Shown here piece by piece: positions 25,511 to 35,104 of a stretch of 64,000 nucleotides of DNA. Made by a program: the position numbers and the translations under genes. Source of the stretch: Allobosea sp. 47.2.35 (GTDB lineage: Bacteria > Pseudomonadota > Alphaproteobacteria > Rhizobiales > Beijerinckiaceae); NCBI RefSeq assembly GCF_024655635.1, contig NZ_JANLGI010000002.1, forward strand, positions 124,001-188,000. Reading direction: 5' to 3'. Under the pieces are notes generated by a model. That model saw only the letters and a program-made list of their open reading frames with translations. It was not told the origin of the DNA and searched no databases. The number at the start of each line of letters is the position of its first letter. Position 1 is the first letter of the stretch.

Positions 25511-26731
25511 ATGACCGATTTTCACCGTATCAAGCGCCTACCGCCTTACGTTTTCGAACAGGTCAACAAGATCAAGGCCGCCGAGCGCGCCAAGGGCGTC
25601 GACATCATCGATCTCGGCATGGGCAATCCCGACCTGCCGGCTCCGAAGCACGTCATCGAGAAGCTGGTCGAGACCGCCGGCAAGCCGCGCACCGATCGCT
25701 ATTCAGCCTCGAAGGGTATCGGTGGCCTGCGCCGCGCCCAGGCGAACTATTACGAGCGCCGTTTCGGCGTGAAGCTGAACCCCGACACGCAGGTCGTCGC
25801 GACGCTGGGCTCCAAGGAAGGCTTCGCCAACATGGCGCAGGCCATCACCGGGCCGGGCGACGTCGTGCTGGTGCCGAATCCGAGCTACCCGATCCACGCC
25901 TTCGGCTTCTTGATGGCCGGCGGCGTGATTCGCTCCGTCCCGGCCGAGCCGACGCCGGCGATGTTCCCGGCGCTGGAGCGGGCGATGATGCATTCGGTGC
26001 CGAAGCCGATCGCGCTCGTCACCTGCTACCCGGCCAATCCGACCGCCTATGTTGCTTCGCTCGATTTCTACCGGGACCTCGTCGCCTTCGCGAAGAAGCA
26101 CGAGCTGATCCTGCTCTCCGACCTCGCCTATGCCGAGGTCTATTTCGACGACAAGAATCCGCCGCCCTCGATGCTGCAGGTGCCGGGCGCGATCGATGTC
26201 GCGGTCGAGTTCACCTCGATGTCGAAGACCTTCTCGATGGCCGGCTGGCGCATGGGCTTCGCCGTCGGCAACGAGCGCCTGCTGGCGGCGCTGGCACGGG
26301 TGAAGTCCTATCTCGATTACGGCGCCTATACGCCGATCCAGGTTGCGGCGGCGGCAGCCCTCAACGGCCCGGATGATTGCATCCGCGAGATGCGCGATAT
26401 CTATCGCAAGCGCCGCGATGCGCTGGTCGAGAGCTTCGGCAAGGCCGGCTGGGAGTTTCCGGCGCCGGAAGCGTCCATGTTCGCCTGGGTCGCGATCCCC
26501 GAGAAGTTCCGCCATCTCGGCTCGCTGGAATTTTCGAAGCTGCTGATCGAGAAGGCCGAGGTCGCGGTCGCGCCGGGCATCGGCTTCGGCGAGCATGGCG
26601 ACGACTATGTCCGCATCGCCATCGTCGAGAACGAGCAGCGCATCCGCCAGGCCGCGCGCAATATCGGCCGCTTCCTCAAGGGCGCCGACACGACGCTGCA
26701 CAACGTCATCCAGATGCCGAAGGCCGGCTAG
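25511..26731 (+). CDS. PLP-dependent aminotransferase (AlaC / LL-diaminopimelate aminotransferase type)
   Basis: This 406-residue fold-type I aminotransferase begins MTDFHRIKRLPPYVFEQVN, typical of the AlaC-type group often annotated as LL-diaminopimelate or alanine aminotransferase. The PLP lysine is in SMSKTFSMAGWRMGF, and the cofactor-contact residues are in NPSYPIHAFGF and TCYPANPTAYVAS. It is followed by a small membrane protein and hom. The aminotransferase-hom-glpX-recJ run is familiar from Hyphomicrobiales. Whether it supplies alanine or diaminopimelate is not resolvable here. Confidence 0.9.
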   Translation: MTDFHRIKRLPPYVFEQVNKIKAAERAKGVDIIDLGMGNPDLPAPKHVIEKLVETAGKPRTDRYSASKGIGGLRRAQANYYERRFGVKLNPDTQVVATLGSKEGFANMAQAITGPGDVVLVPNPSYPIHAFGFLMAGGVIRSVPAEPTPAMFPALERAMMHSVPKPIALVTCYPANPTAYVASLDFYRDLVAFAKKHELILLSDLAYAEVYFDDKNPPPSMLQVPGAIDVAVEFTSMSKTFSMAGWRMGFAVGNERLLAALARVKSYLDYGAYTPIQVAAAAALNGPDDCIREMRDIYRKRRDALVESFGKAGWEFPAPEASMFAWVAIPEKFRHLGSLEFSKLLIEKAEVAVAPGIGFGEHGDDYVRIAIVENEQRIRQAARNIGRFLKGADTTLHNVIQMPKAG

Positions 26732-26794
26732 GGCGGGGCGGCTGCGGCATTGCATGCCTCTGGACCGCGCCCGCAAAACATGGGAACCGATGCG

Positions 26795-27268
26795 ATGCGG
26801 ACGGATCGCTCCGCATCGCGCCCGGGGCTCGCTTCCATGTCACGCAAAGGCCGTCTGCTCGGCGTCGCTTTCGCCGTCTTCGCGCTGATCTGCCTCGTCG
26901 CGACCTATGACTATTCCCGCGGCCGCATCCCGCAGACGCGCTCGGCCCTGGTCTCAGATGTGCTGGCCGTCACCAATGGCCGCGAATGCGCGCGTGACGC
27001 GACCGAAATCGTCCTGCGCTACATCCCGGTCGGGACCGGCCGGGCCGATGCCGAGCGCATCCTCTCGGAAGTTACGATCGATCCACCCAAGCCGTGGTTC
27101 TGGACCCCCGCCGTCGAGAACAGCACCGTTTCCCAGGGGACGACGATCGAAGCGCTGCACACCATCAAGGCGACCGCCTTCGGCACCAATCTGCTGCGCA
27201 TCTATCTCGGTTTCGAGGATGGCAAGGTGAAGCGCGTCGCGGCCGAGGTCGTCTGCCATTTCGGCTGA
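26795..27268 (+). CDS. Single-pass membrane protein of unknown function
   Basis: I do not recognise this roughly 157-residue protein. One hydrophobic helix (LLGVAFAVFALICLVATYDY) lies near the N-terminus after a basic segment, and the rest should be periplasmic. Two Cys residues (GRECARD and the near C-terminal VVCHF) might form a disulfide. It sits between the aminotransferase and hom on the same strand and is likely co-transcribed. The start is uncertain: ATG at 26795 (MRTDRSAS), 26780 or 26837. Confidence 0.6.
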   Translation: MRTDRSASRPGLASMSRKGRLLGVAFAVFALICLVATYDYSRGRIPQTRSALVSDVLAVTNGRECARDATEIVLRYIPVGTGRADAERILSEVTIDPPKPWFWTPAVENSTVSQGTTIEALHTIKATAFGTNLLRIYLGFEDGKVKRVAAEVVCHFG

Positions 27269-27328
27269 AGCTGGGCTCGCTACGGCTTCCACGTTGACTC
27301 GCGCCGCACCTCATGCGACGCCGCGCGC

Positions 27329-28681
27329 ATGACCAGCGTGCCTCTTTCGCCTGCCTCCCAGCCCCTGCGCATCGGACTTGCCGGCCTCGGCACGGTCGGC
27401 GCTTCCACCTTGCGCATCCTGCGCCGTCAGGAGAACGCGCTGGCGGCGCGCTGCGGCCGCACGATCCGCGTCACCGCCGTCTCGGCACGCGACCGCAACC
27501 GCGACCGCGGCATCGATCTCGCCGGGCTCACCTGGTTCGACGATCCGGTCGCGCTGGCGAAATCGGATGAGATCGACTGCCTGGTCGAGCTGGTCGGCGG
27601 CTCGGACGGTCCGGCCAAGGCGGCCGTCGAGGCGGCTCTGTCCGCCGGCAAGCATGTCGTCACTGCCAACAAGGCGCTGCTCGCGGCACATGGCGTCGCG
27701 CTCGCCGATCTCGCCGAGAGCAAGGGCGTGGCGCTCGCCTTCGAGGCCTCCTCGGCCGGCGGCATCCCGGTCGTGAAGACCCTGCGCGAGGCGCTGGCCG
27801 GCAACAATGTCAGCCGCATCTCCGGCATCCTCAACGGCACCTGCAACTACATCCTCTCGCGCATGGAGCAGGAGGGCCTGACCTTCGAGGCCTGCCTGAA
27901 GGATGCCCAGCGCCTCGGCTATGCCGAAGCGGACCCGACTTTCGACGTCGAAGGCTTCGACACCGCCCACAAGCTCGCGATCCTGACGAGCCTCGCCTTC
28001 GGTACGAAGATCGACGCCGAAGCGATTCATGTCGAAGGCATTTCGGCGATCACGCCGCTCGACCTCAAGATGGCTGACGATCTCGGCTACCGCATCAAGC
28101 TGCTCGGCGTCGCCGAGCGCACCAAGACCGGCATCGAGCAGCGCGTGCACCCGACCATGGTGCCGAAATCCTCCCCCATCGCGCAGGTGATGGGCGTGCT
28201 CAACGCCGTCAGCGTCGATGCCGACGCCGTCCGCGAGATCACGCTGGTCGGCCCCGGTGCTGGCGGCGACCCGACGGCCTCGGCCGTCGTCGCCGATATC
28301 GCCGATGTCGCGCGCGGCACGGCCGGCCTGCCCTTCGGCCTGCCGGTTGCCCGCCTGGAAGAGGCGAAGCGCGCGCCGATGCAGCGCCATGAAGGCGGCT
28401 ACTATGTTCGCCTCGCTGTTGCAGACCGCCCCGGCGCCGCGGCGGCGATCGCGACCCGCATGGCGGAAGCCGACATCTCGCTGGAAAGTATTGTCCAGCG
28501 CCGCTCGCCCGAGGCTGCCAACCGCGATCCGGGCGGCCGCTCGGGCGCGCCGGTCCCGGTGGTGCTCATCACCTATGCCACCAGCGAGACCACGATCCGC
28601 GCCGCGCTGGAGAAGGTCACCGCCGACGGTCATGTCGCGGAACCGCCGCAAGTCATCCGCATAGAGCGGGAACAGGCCTGA
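27329..28681 (+). CDS. hom: Homoserine dehydrogenase
   Basis: This 450-residue enzyme reduces aspartate semialdehyde to homoserine, the branch point to threonine and methionine. It shows the NAD(P)-binding GLAGLGTVGAST at the start, the catalytic-domain stretch GILNGTCNYILSRMEQEG, and AYADPTFDVEG-like sequence (EADPTFDVEGFDTAHKLA). A C-terminal ACT domain (VADRPGAAAAIATRMAEA) would mediate threonine feedback. It fits functionally with metY at 9.9 kb. glpX follows after 41 bp. Confidence 0.95.
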   Translation: MTSVPLSPASQPLRIGLAGLGTVGASTLRILRRQENALAARCGRTIRVTAVSARDRNRDRGIDLAGLTWFDDPVALAKSDEIDCLVELVGGSDGPAKAAVEAALSAGKHVVTANKALLAAHGVALADLAESKGVALAFEASSAGGIPVVKTLREALAGNNVSRISGILNGTCNYILSRMEQEGLTFEACLKDAQRLGYAEADPTFDVEGFDTAHKLAILTSLAFGTKIDAEAIHVEGISAITPLDLKMADDLGYRIKLLGVAERTKTGIEQRVHPTMVPKSSPIAQVMGVLNAVSVDADAVREITLVGPGAGGDPTASAVVADIADVARGTAGLPFGLPVARLEEAKRAPMQRHEGGYYVRLAVADRPGAAAAIATRMAEADISLESIVQRRSPEAANRDPGGRSGAPVPVVLITYATSETTIRAALEKVTADGHVAEPPQVIRIEREQA

Positions 28682-28722
28682 CCGGCCATACCTGCCAAAC
28701 TCATTGCAAGGGGACTCTTTTC

Positions 28723-29721
28723 ATGTCCGTCGATCTCCGCATCTCCCCCGACCAGATCATCGAGCGTTATCTCTCGATGGAACTCGTGCGCGTCACCGAG
28801 CGTGCCGCCGTCGCCGCGGCCCGCCTGCGTGGCCATGGCAACGAGAAGGCGGCCGACCAGGCCGCGGTCGACGCGATGCGCCGCGAGCTGAACCGCCTGC
28901 CGATCGATGGCGAGATCGTCATCGGCGAGGGCGAGCGCGATGAGGCGCCGATGCTCTTCATCGGCGAGAAGGTCGGCAACAAGCAGGGTCCGAAGGTGCA
29001 TATCGCGGTCGATCCGCTCGAGGGCACCACGCTCTGCGCCAAGGACATGCCCGGCTCGATCGCCGTGATGGCGATGGCCGGCGCCGGCAGCCTGCTCTAT
29101 GCCCCTGACGTCTACATGGACAAGATCGCTTGTGGTCCGGGCTATCCCAAGGGCGTGATCGACCTCGACGCCTCGCCGGCCGACAACATCAATGCGCTCG
29201 CCAAGGCCAAGGGTGTGAAGCCGAGCGAGATCTCGACACTGATCATGGACCGCCCGCGCCATGCCAAGCTGATCGAGGAAGTCCGCAAGACCGGCTGCTC
29301 GATCCGCCTGATCACCGATGGCGACGTCGCCGGCGTGATCTTCTGCACCCAGCCCGAGAAGACCGGCATCGACCTCTATCTCGGCATCGGCGGCGCGCCG
29401 GAAGGCGTGCTCGCTGCGGCGGCGCTGCGCTGCGTCGGCGGCCAGATGCAGGGCCGTCTTATCCTCGACACCGAGGAGAAGCGCGTCCGCGCCGCCGGCA
29501 TGGGCGTCAAGGACCCCAACAAGAAATACGACATGTCGGAGATGGCCTCGGGCGACGTCATCGTCTGCGCCACCGGCGTCACCGATGGCGGCATGCTCTC
29601 GGGCGTGCGCTTCGGCAAGGATTTCATCGAGACCGAGACGCTGGTCTACCGCTCGATCACCGGCACGGTTCGCCGCATCTATGGCGAGCACCGCGAGTTC
29701 TCTAAGTTTCAGCTCGACTGA
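28723..29721 (+). CDS. glpX: Class II fructose-1,6-bisphosphatase
   Basis: This 332-residue enzyme of the GlpX family hydrolyses fructose-1,6-bisphosphate in gluconeogenesis (and possibly sedoheptulose bisphosphate). Family motifs are GEIVIGEGERDEAPMLFIGE, VDPLEGTTLCAKDMPGS (metal and phosphate site) and the GIGGAPEGVLAAAALR region. A GGGGA Shine-Dalgarno precedes the ATG at 28723. It is the last gene of the aminotransferase-hom-glpX run before a REP-like hairpin. Confidence 0.95.
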   Translation: MSVDLRISPDQIIERYLSMELVRVTERAAVAAARLRGHGNEKAADQAAVDAMRRELNRLPIDGEIVIGEGERDEAPMLFIGEKVGNKQGPKVHIAVDPLEGTTLCAKDMPGSIAVMAMAGAGSLLYAPDVYMDKIACGPGYPKGVIDLDASPADNINALAKAKGVKPSEISTLIMDRPRHAKLIEEVRKTGCSIRLITDGDVAGVIFCTQPEKTGIDLYLGIGGAPEGVLAAAALRCVGGQMQGRLILDTEEKRVRAAGMGVKDPNKKYDMSEMASGDVIVCATGVTDGGMLSGVRFGKDFIETETLVYRSITGTVRRIYGEHREFSKFQLD

Positions 29722-29732
29722 GTTTCCATAGC

Positions 29733-29763
29733 CGTCATTCCGGGGTTGCGCCTCGGAATGACG
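29733..29763. repeat. REP-like palindrome between glpX and the flavoprotein gene
   Basis: Perfect 10-bp stem CGTCATTCCG / CGGAATGACG (29733-29742 with 29754-29763) with an 11-base loop, between two convergent genes. It probably also serves as a transcription barrier, although no T-run follows. Confidence 0.7.
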
Positions 29764-29770
29764 CTGGAGA

Positions 29771-31426
29771 CTATCCAACAGCGCCCGCCGCCGCTCGCCC
29801 GGCGGCGCGGCCCGAGAAGATGCAGCCGCCGAGGAAGGTGCCTTCCAGCGCCCGGTAGCCATGCACGCCGCCGCCGCCAAAGCCGGCGGCTTCGCCCGCC
29901 GCATAGAGCCCGGGTACCGGCTCGGCTACCTCGTCCAGCACGCGCGACGACAGATCCGTCATCAGCCCGCCCAGCGATTTCCGTGTCAGGATGTTGAGCC
30001 TGACGGCGATCAAAGGCCCGTGGGCTGGGTCGAGGATGCGGTGCGGCTTGGCGGTGCGGATCAACCTGTCGCCGAGATAGTTGCGCGCGCCGCGCAACGC
30101 CGTGACCTGCAGGTCCTTGCCGAAGGGGTTGTCCAGAGCCCGGTCGCGTGCTTCGACCTGCTCGCGCAGATGCGCCTCGACGATCAGGTGTTCCCCGGCA
30201 AGCGCGTTCATGCGCGCGACGAGTCGCGAAAAATCGCTCTCGACGATGAAATCCGCGCCCTTGTCCATGAAGGCCTGCACCGGGCCGGGCACGCCGCCGC
30301 CGGCACGGCCCAGCACCTGCTTCCAGCTCTTCCCCGTCAGGTCGGGGTTCTGCTCCGAGCCCGACAGCGCGAATTCCTTGGCGATGATGCTGCGATTCAG
30401 CACGAACCAGGAATAGTCGAAGCCGGTCTTCATGATGTGCTCGAGCGTGCCCAGCGTGTCGAAACCGGGGAAGAGCGGCACCGGCAGGCGGTTGCCGCGC
30501 GCGTCGAACCAGAGCGAGGACGGGCCGGGCAGGATGCGGATGGCATGCCTCGGCCAGATCGGCGCCCAGTTGGCGATGCCCTCGACATAGTGCCACATCC
30601 GGTCGCCGTTGATCAGGCGTCCGCCCGCCGCCTCAGCCACGCCGAGCATGGCGCCATCGACATGATCCGGCACGCCCGAGAGCAGGCGGGCAGGGGCCTG
30701 GCCCAGCCGCGCCGGCCAGTTAGCCCGGACGAGGTCGTGATTGCCGCCAATGCCGCCCGAGGTGACGATCACGGCCCGCGCCTTCAGGCTGAACGAGCCC
30801 GTGACGCCGCGCCCGCTCTTCTCGCCACGCGCGACCGAACTCGACTCCAGCACCTCGCCCTCCACACCATCGATCACCCCACCGCTTTTGCTGATGCCGG
30901 TGACACGATGGCGGAAGCGGAAGGAGAGCAAGCCCCTCGCCTGTGCCTCCTTCGCCCGGCGCAGGAAGGGCTCCAGCACGCCAGGCCCCGTGCCCCAGGT
31001 CACATGGAAGCGCGGCACCGAGTTGCCGTGGCCGGTGGCGAGATAACCGCCGCGCTCGGCCCAGCCGACGACCGGAAACCAGCGCATGCCCATCGCATGC
31101 AGCCAGCTTCGCTTCTCGCCGGCGGCGAAATCGAGATAGGCCTCGGCCCAGCGCCGCGGCCAGTCGTCCTCCGGCCGGTCGAACCCGGCCGAGCCGAACC
31201 AGTCGTCATGGGCGAGCGCGCGCGAATCGCGGATGCGCAGGCGCCGCTGCTCGGGGCTGTCGACGAAGAACAATCCGCCCAGTGACCAGAAGGCCTGCCC
31301 GCCGAGCGACTGCTCCGGCTCCTGGTCGAGCAGCACAACCTTGCGCCCGGATTCTGCAACCTCGCAGGCTGCGACGAGGCCGGAAAGCCCCGCGCCGACG
31401 ATCGCCACATCGGTTTCGTGCTGCAT
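29771..31426 (-). CDS. FAD-binding dehydrogenase (COG3573 type)
   Basis: This 551-residue flavoprotein resembles the fumarate reductase / 3-oxosteroid 1-dehydrogenase superfamily, in particular the predicted oxidoreductases annotated as FAD-binding dehydrogenase. The FAD dinucleotide motif VAIVGAGLSGLVAACEVAE is at the N-terminus, followed by GGQAFWSLGGLFFVDS. The C-terminal FAD-contact segment PGLYAAGEAAGFGGGGVHG is intact. No signal peptide is present. It is flanked by convergent glpX and divergent recJ. The substrate is unknown; a ketosteroid-like ring is only one possibility. Confidence 0.87.
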   Translation of the reverse strand: MQHETDVAIVGAGLSGLVAACEVAESGRKVVLLDQEPEQSLGGQAFWSLGGLFFVDSPEQRRLRIRDSRALAHDDWFGSAGFDRPEDDWPRRWAEAYLDFAAGEKRSWLHAMGMRWFPVVGWAERGGYLATGHGNSVPRFHVTWGTGPGVLEPFLRRAKEAQARGLLSFRFRHRVTGISKSGGVIDGVEGEVLESSSVARGEKSGRGVTGSFSLKARAVIVTSGGIGGNHDLVRANWPARLGQAPARLLSGVPDHVDGAMLGVAEAAGGRLINGDRMWHYVEGIANWAPIWPRHAIRILPGPSSLWFDARGNRLPVPLFPGFDTLGTLEHIMKTGFDYSWFVLNRSIIAKEFALSGSEQNPDLTGKSWKQVLGRAGGGVPGPVQAFMDKGADFIVESDFSRLVARMNALAGEHLIVEAHLREQVEARDRALDNPFGKDLQVTALRGARNYLGDRLIRTAKPHRILDPAHGPLIAVRLNILTRKSLGGLMTDLSSRVLDEVAEPVPGLYAAGEAAGFGGGGVHGYRALEGTFLGGCIFSGRAAGRAAAGAVG

Positions 31427-31544
31427 GATCTCCCCGCGATGCCGCTTTGCCGATGGTCTGCCCGTACTATGGCGAGGCTACCGGGCCCGGCCAAGTTCGA
31501 CGCTGGTTGACCTCGCGCCCGCTATGCGCGACGCCGTTGGCACG

Positions 31545-33350
31545 ATGAGTCTGGTGCAGCAGTCCCGTATTTTCCTCGGCGTGAGCCGTTCGGCGCTCGG
31601 CCGCCCCTGGCGTGATCGCCTCGATACGGCAGGGCTCGGCCGGGCCGAGGCGCTCTCCCAACGCGAAGGGCTTTCCGACATCCTCGCGCGCCTGCTCGCC
31701 TCGCGCGGCGTCGAGCCGGCCGAGGCCGCACTCTTCCTCGAGCCGAAGCTGCGCGACCTGCTGCCCGATCCCGCCGTCCTCACCGACATGGAAGCAGCTG
31801 CCGCCCGCCTGGCGCAGGCCGGCATCAAGGGAGAGCGCGTCGCGATCTTCGGCGACTACGACGTCGACGGCGCCTGTTCCTCGGCCCTGCTGGCCGGTTT
31901 TCTCACACAGGCCGGTGCCCGCCCGCGCATCCACATCCCCGACCGCCTGATCGAGGGCTATGGCCCCAATAGCGAAGCGATCCGCATGCTGGCGGGCGAG
32001 GGCGCGACCCTGCTCGTCACTGTCGATTGCGGCACCACCAGCGAGGATCCCCTGGCGGAAGCGCGCCGGCTCGGCCTCGATGTCGTCGTGCTCGATCACC
32101 ATCAGGCACCGGAGCGGCTGCCCGCCGTCGAGGCGCTCGTCAATCCGAACCGGCAGGACGATCTCTCCGGCCTTGGCCATCTCTGCGCCGCCGGCGTCGT
32201 CTTCCTGGCGCTGGTTGCAACCAGCCGCACGCTGCGCCGTCAGGGCCATTGGGCTACGCGCGGGAGCGAGCCCGATCTGCTGGCGATGCTTGATCTCGTC
32301 GCGCTGGCGACGGTGGCTGACGTTGTGCCCTTGCAGGGGCTCAACCGCGCCTTCGTCCGGCAGGGGCTGGCGATGATGCGCAGCCGCACGCGGCCGGGCC
32401 TCGCCGCGCTGATGGACGTCTCCGGCCTCGACGGGCCGATCCAGCCCTGGCATCTCGGCTTCCTGCTCGGCCCGCGCATCAATGCCGGCGGGCGCATCGG
32501 CGATGCCGCGCTCGGCGCGCGCCTGCTCCTGACCGATGACGAGGTCGAGGCGCGCACCATTGCGACCGAGCTCAATCGGCTCAATCAGGAGCGTCAGGAG
32601 ATTGAGCGCCTCGCCGTGCTGGAGGCGGTCTCACAGGCCGAGCAAGAACTCGCCGGCATGGCTGAGCTGCCGGTCCTGCTCGCGGGCAGCGCCGAATGGC
32701 ATCCCGGCATCGTTGGCCTCGTCGCGGCCCGCCTCAAGGAGCGTTTCCGGCGCCCTGCTTTCGCGCTGGCGCTGAACGGGGAGGGCGGCGCGACCGGTTC
32801 CGGCCGCTCGATCGCGGGGGTCAATCTCGGTCGTGCCGTGCGTGCGGCCGTCGAAGCCGGCCACGCGATCAAGGGCGGGGGGCACGCCATGGCGGCGGGC
32901 GTGACGCTGGCGGTGGGGCAGGCCAACGCCTTCCAAGCCTTCCTCAACGAGCATCTTCAGCACGAGGTCGATGCAGCCGGCGATGCGGAAGCGCTGCTCG
33001 TGGATGCCGCGCTGAGCGCGGGCGGCGCCACGCCGCGTCTTCTCGCCGAGATCGACAAGGCCGGCCCCTTTGGCTCGGGAAGTCCGGAGCCGGTCTTCGT
33101 CTTCCCGGCACATCGCCTGACCGACGCCATCGAGATCGGCTCCGGCGGCCATGTCCGTATCAAGCTGCGTTCGGGCGATGGCGCCAGCATCGGAGGAATC
33201 GCCTTCCGCGCCGCGCAGGAGCCGTTGGGGCAGGCCCTGTTCGCCGCGCGCGGCGAGCTGGTGCATCTCGCCGCGACGCTTTCGCTCAATCGCTGGGGCG
33301 GCCGGGAAACGGCGGAACTGCGCATCCTCGACCTTGCCCGGCCGGCCTGA
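31545..33350 (+). CDS. recJ: Single-stranded-DNA-specific exonuclease RecJ
   Basis: This roughly 601-residue 5'-3' exonuclease acts in recombination and mismatch repair. The DHH phosphoesterase motifs are clear: FGDYDVDGACSSA, TVDCGTTSE, VVLDHHQAP, and the DHHA1 motif GGGHAMAAGVTL. The C-terminal OB-type domain follows. I place the start at ATG 31545 (MSLVQQSRIFLGV), with ATG 31524 as an alternative; the still longer frame overlaps the divergent flavoprotein gene. tRNA-Glu follows about 100 bp downstream. Confidence 0.95.
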   Translation: MSLVQQSRIFLGVSRSALGRPWRDRLDTAGLGRAEALSQREGLSDILARLLASRGVEPAEAALFLEPKLRDLLPDPAVLTDMEAAAARLAQAGIKGERVAIFGDYDVDGACSSALLAGFLTQAGARPRIHIPDRLIEGYGPNSEAIRMLAGEGATLLVTVDCGTTSEDPLAEARRLGLDVVVLDHHQAPERLPAVEALVNPNRQDDLSGLGHLCAAGVVFLALVATSRTLRRQGHWATRGSEPDLLAMLDLVALATVADVVPLQGLNRAFVRQGLAMMRSRTRPGLAALMDVSGLDGPIQPWHLGFLLGPRINAGGRIGDAALGARLLLTDDEVEARTIATELNRLNQERQEIERLAVLEAVSQAEQELAGMAELPVLLAGSAEWHPGIVGLVAARLKERFRRPAFALALNGEGGATGSGRSIAGVNLGRAVRAAVEAGHAIKGGGHAMAAGVTLAVGQANAFQAFLNEHLQHEVDAAGDAEALLVDAALSAGGATPRLLAEIDKAGPFGSGSPEPVFVFPAHRLTDAIEIGSGGHVRIKLRSGDGASIGGIAFRAAQEPLGQALFAARGELVHLAATLSLNRWGGRETAELRILDLARPA

Positions 33351-33383
33351 GGCGCTGCCGGCTATTTTCTTGTGAACAGGTGC

Positions 33384-33412
33384 TTGCGGAGCGGCAGGGC
33401 TGCCACTATACC
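33384..33412 (+). promoter_or_regulatory. tRNA-Glu promoter
   Basis: TTGCGG (33384-33389), a 17-base spacer and TATACC (33407-33412), 40 bp upstream of the mature tRNA 5' end. Confidence 0.6.
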
Positions 33413-33452
33413 TCGCCCCGCTTCGGCACGAACCCCAGCGGTTCGCGGCAAA

Positions 33453-33527
33453 GCGGTCTTCGTCTATCGGTTAGGACACCAGCCTTTCACGCTGGGAAGA
33501 CGGGTTCGATTCCCGTAGACCGCGCCA
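33453..33527 (+). tRNA. tRNA-Glu (anticodon UUC)
   Basis: A complete cloverleaf can be drawn. The acceptor stem is GCGGTCT with AGACCGC, the anticodon arm is CCAGC-CTTTCAC-GCTGG with anticodon TTC, and the T arm has GGTTCGATTCC. The discriminator is G at 33524 and CCA is encoded (33525-33527). It lies downstream of recJ. Confidence 0.97.
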
Positions 33528-33580
33528 TTTTCTTGAGCGGCCTGACAGGCCGATGCACAAGCGCTCAGTCGAGGTTGCCT

Positions 33581-33607
33581 CCGGCATCGGTGTTTTGCCG
33601 ATGCCGG
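33581..33607. terminator. Strong hairpin between tRNA-Glu and the amidohydrolase gene
   Basis: Perfect 10-bp stem CCGGCATCGG / CCGATGCCGG (33581-33590 with 33598-33607) around TGTTTTG. It sits between convergent units and may stop transcription from both sides, but the downstream T-run is weak (GTTTCGCTTCG on the plus strand). Confidence 0.5.
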
Positions 33608-33628
33608 GTTTCGCTTCGTAGGCGGCCG

Positions 33629-34816
33629 TCAATCGACCCATTTGCCGTCGCGGGCGACGATGCGCCCGCTTTTCACGACCAGGGCGCGCTTCGGCCGGTC
33701 CACGACGATCTGGGCCAGGTTCTCGCCCGCGATGAGGACGAGGCTGCCCTCGCAGCCCGTCTCCAGGCCATGGCCCTGCAGCTCGAGCAGCTCGGCGCCG
33801 CGGCGCGTGCCCATGCCGAGACATTCGATCAGCTTGTCGTCGGTCCGGCTGCCGGTCCGGTAGGCGAGCAGCCAGCAGCGGTCCAGCATGTCGCCGTTGC
33901 CGTGCGGGTTCCACGTATCGCGCAGCGAATCCGAGGCGATGGCGCATTTCACGCCGCGCCGCGCCAGTTCGAACATCGGCGGAAACACGTTCGCGCCGGG
34001 GACCGCCGAGATGATGCCGATGCGCGCGTCGACCACCATGTCGATCATGCGCTCGACCTTGTCGCGCTGCGGATCGCCCAGGCAGAACGCATGGCTGACG
34101 ACGACGCGCCCCTGCATGCCGAGCGCCCTGGTCCGCTCGACGATCAGGCCCATCTCGAACAGGCCGAGATCGCCAGCCTCGTGCAGATGGATGTCGATCT
34201 TGGCGCCCTTGCGGCTGGCAATGTCGAAGATCGTGTCGAGATGGCCCTTCGGGTCGCCGTCGATGCCGCCAGGATCGATGCCACCGATCACCGTGGCGCC
34301 TTCGTCGAGCGCCGCCTCCATCAGGTCGGCCGTGCCCGGATCGATCATCATGCCGGTCTGCGGGAAGGCGACGAGCTCGAGCCCGACGGCGTGCTTCGTC
34401 TTCTCCCAGGCTTCGAGGACGCCGTGCAGGTTGTCCAGCTTGTACGCTGTCGAGATGTCGATGTGGCTGCGGATATGCGTTGAGCCCATCGCGACGCACT
34501 GGCGCATGAGATTGCCGGCGCGCTCCGGGACGCCCCAGGGCAGGGTCCTGCGGATCTCGACCTCGTTGTCGATCATCTCGCGCAGGGTGCGGGGGACGTT
34601 GATGCCGTGCCAGGGCAGGCCCCAGAGGATCTTGTCGAGATGCACATGCGGCTCGACGAAGGGCGCGATGGCGATGGCATTGGCGCCGTCATGGACCGGT
34701 ACTCCGGGCTCGCGCGGCAGGTTCGGCCCGACGGCGGCGATCCGGCCGTCCTTGATCAGGATATCGGATGTGGCCTTCGCATCGGGGCGGATATTGGTGA
34801 CCAGAAGGTCGGTCAT
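33629..34816 (-). CDS. Cytosine deaminase-like amidohydrolase
   Basis: This 395-residue metal-dependent amidohydrolase has the TIM-barrel motifs of the cytosine deaminase/CodA group. The first metal site is PHVHLDK (HxH), a metal/active-site HLHEAGD follows near residue 217, then VVSHAFCLGD and the conserved Asp in AIASDSLRDTWNPHGNGDM. CodA's substrates include cytosine and isoguanine, but this group also holds N-isopropylammelide- and creatinine-type deaminases. It is monocistronic and divergent from the PatB-type gene, so the substrate is open. Confidence 0.87.
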   Translation of the reverse strand: MTDLLVTNIRPDAKATSDILIKDGRIAAVGPNLPREPGVPVHDGANAIAIAPFVEPHVHLDKILWGLPWHGINVPRTLREMIDNEVEIRRTLPWGVPERAGNLMRQCVAMGSTHIRSHIDISTAYKLDNLHGVLEAWEKTKHAVGLELVAFPQTGMMIDPGTADLMEAALDEGATVIGGIDPGGIDGDPKGHLDTIFDIASRKGAKIDIHLHEAGDLGLFEMGLIVERTRALGMQGRVVVSHAFCLGDPQRDKVERMIDMVVDARIGIISAVPGANVFPPMFELARRGVKCAIASDSLRDTWNPHGNGDMLDRCWLLAYRTGSRTDDKLIECLGMGTRRGAELLELQGHGLETGCEGSLVLIAGENLAQIVVDRPKRALVVKSGRIVARDGKWVD

Positions 34817-35104
34817 TTCGGCTCCTGAGTTACGGCGTGGGTCGCTGTCATGAAGATCGCGGGAGGGGCGGGCCGCACCCTATCCGCTGCGCGTGAATCT
34901 GGAGCGCTCCAAAACGGGCAATGACCTTTTCCTCGCGCGCAATGGCGGTGTCCGGCAAGCCGACGGTCTTCCAGCTGCGAGAGCCTGACCGGTGCCTTCG
35001 AGGAATGCGCTTGTCGTGCCGCTGCATTGCATCGGGCAGTGGCTGTGTTCTCCCGCGAGACCTGCTAGGGGAAGGATATTCTCCGTCTTAGCTGGCAGGG
35101 CCAC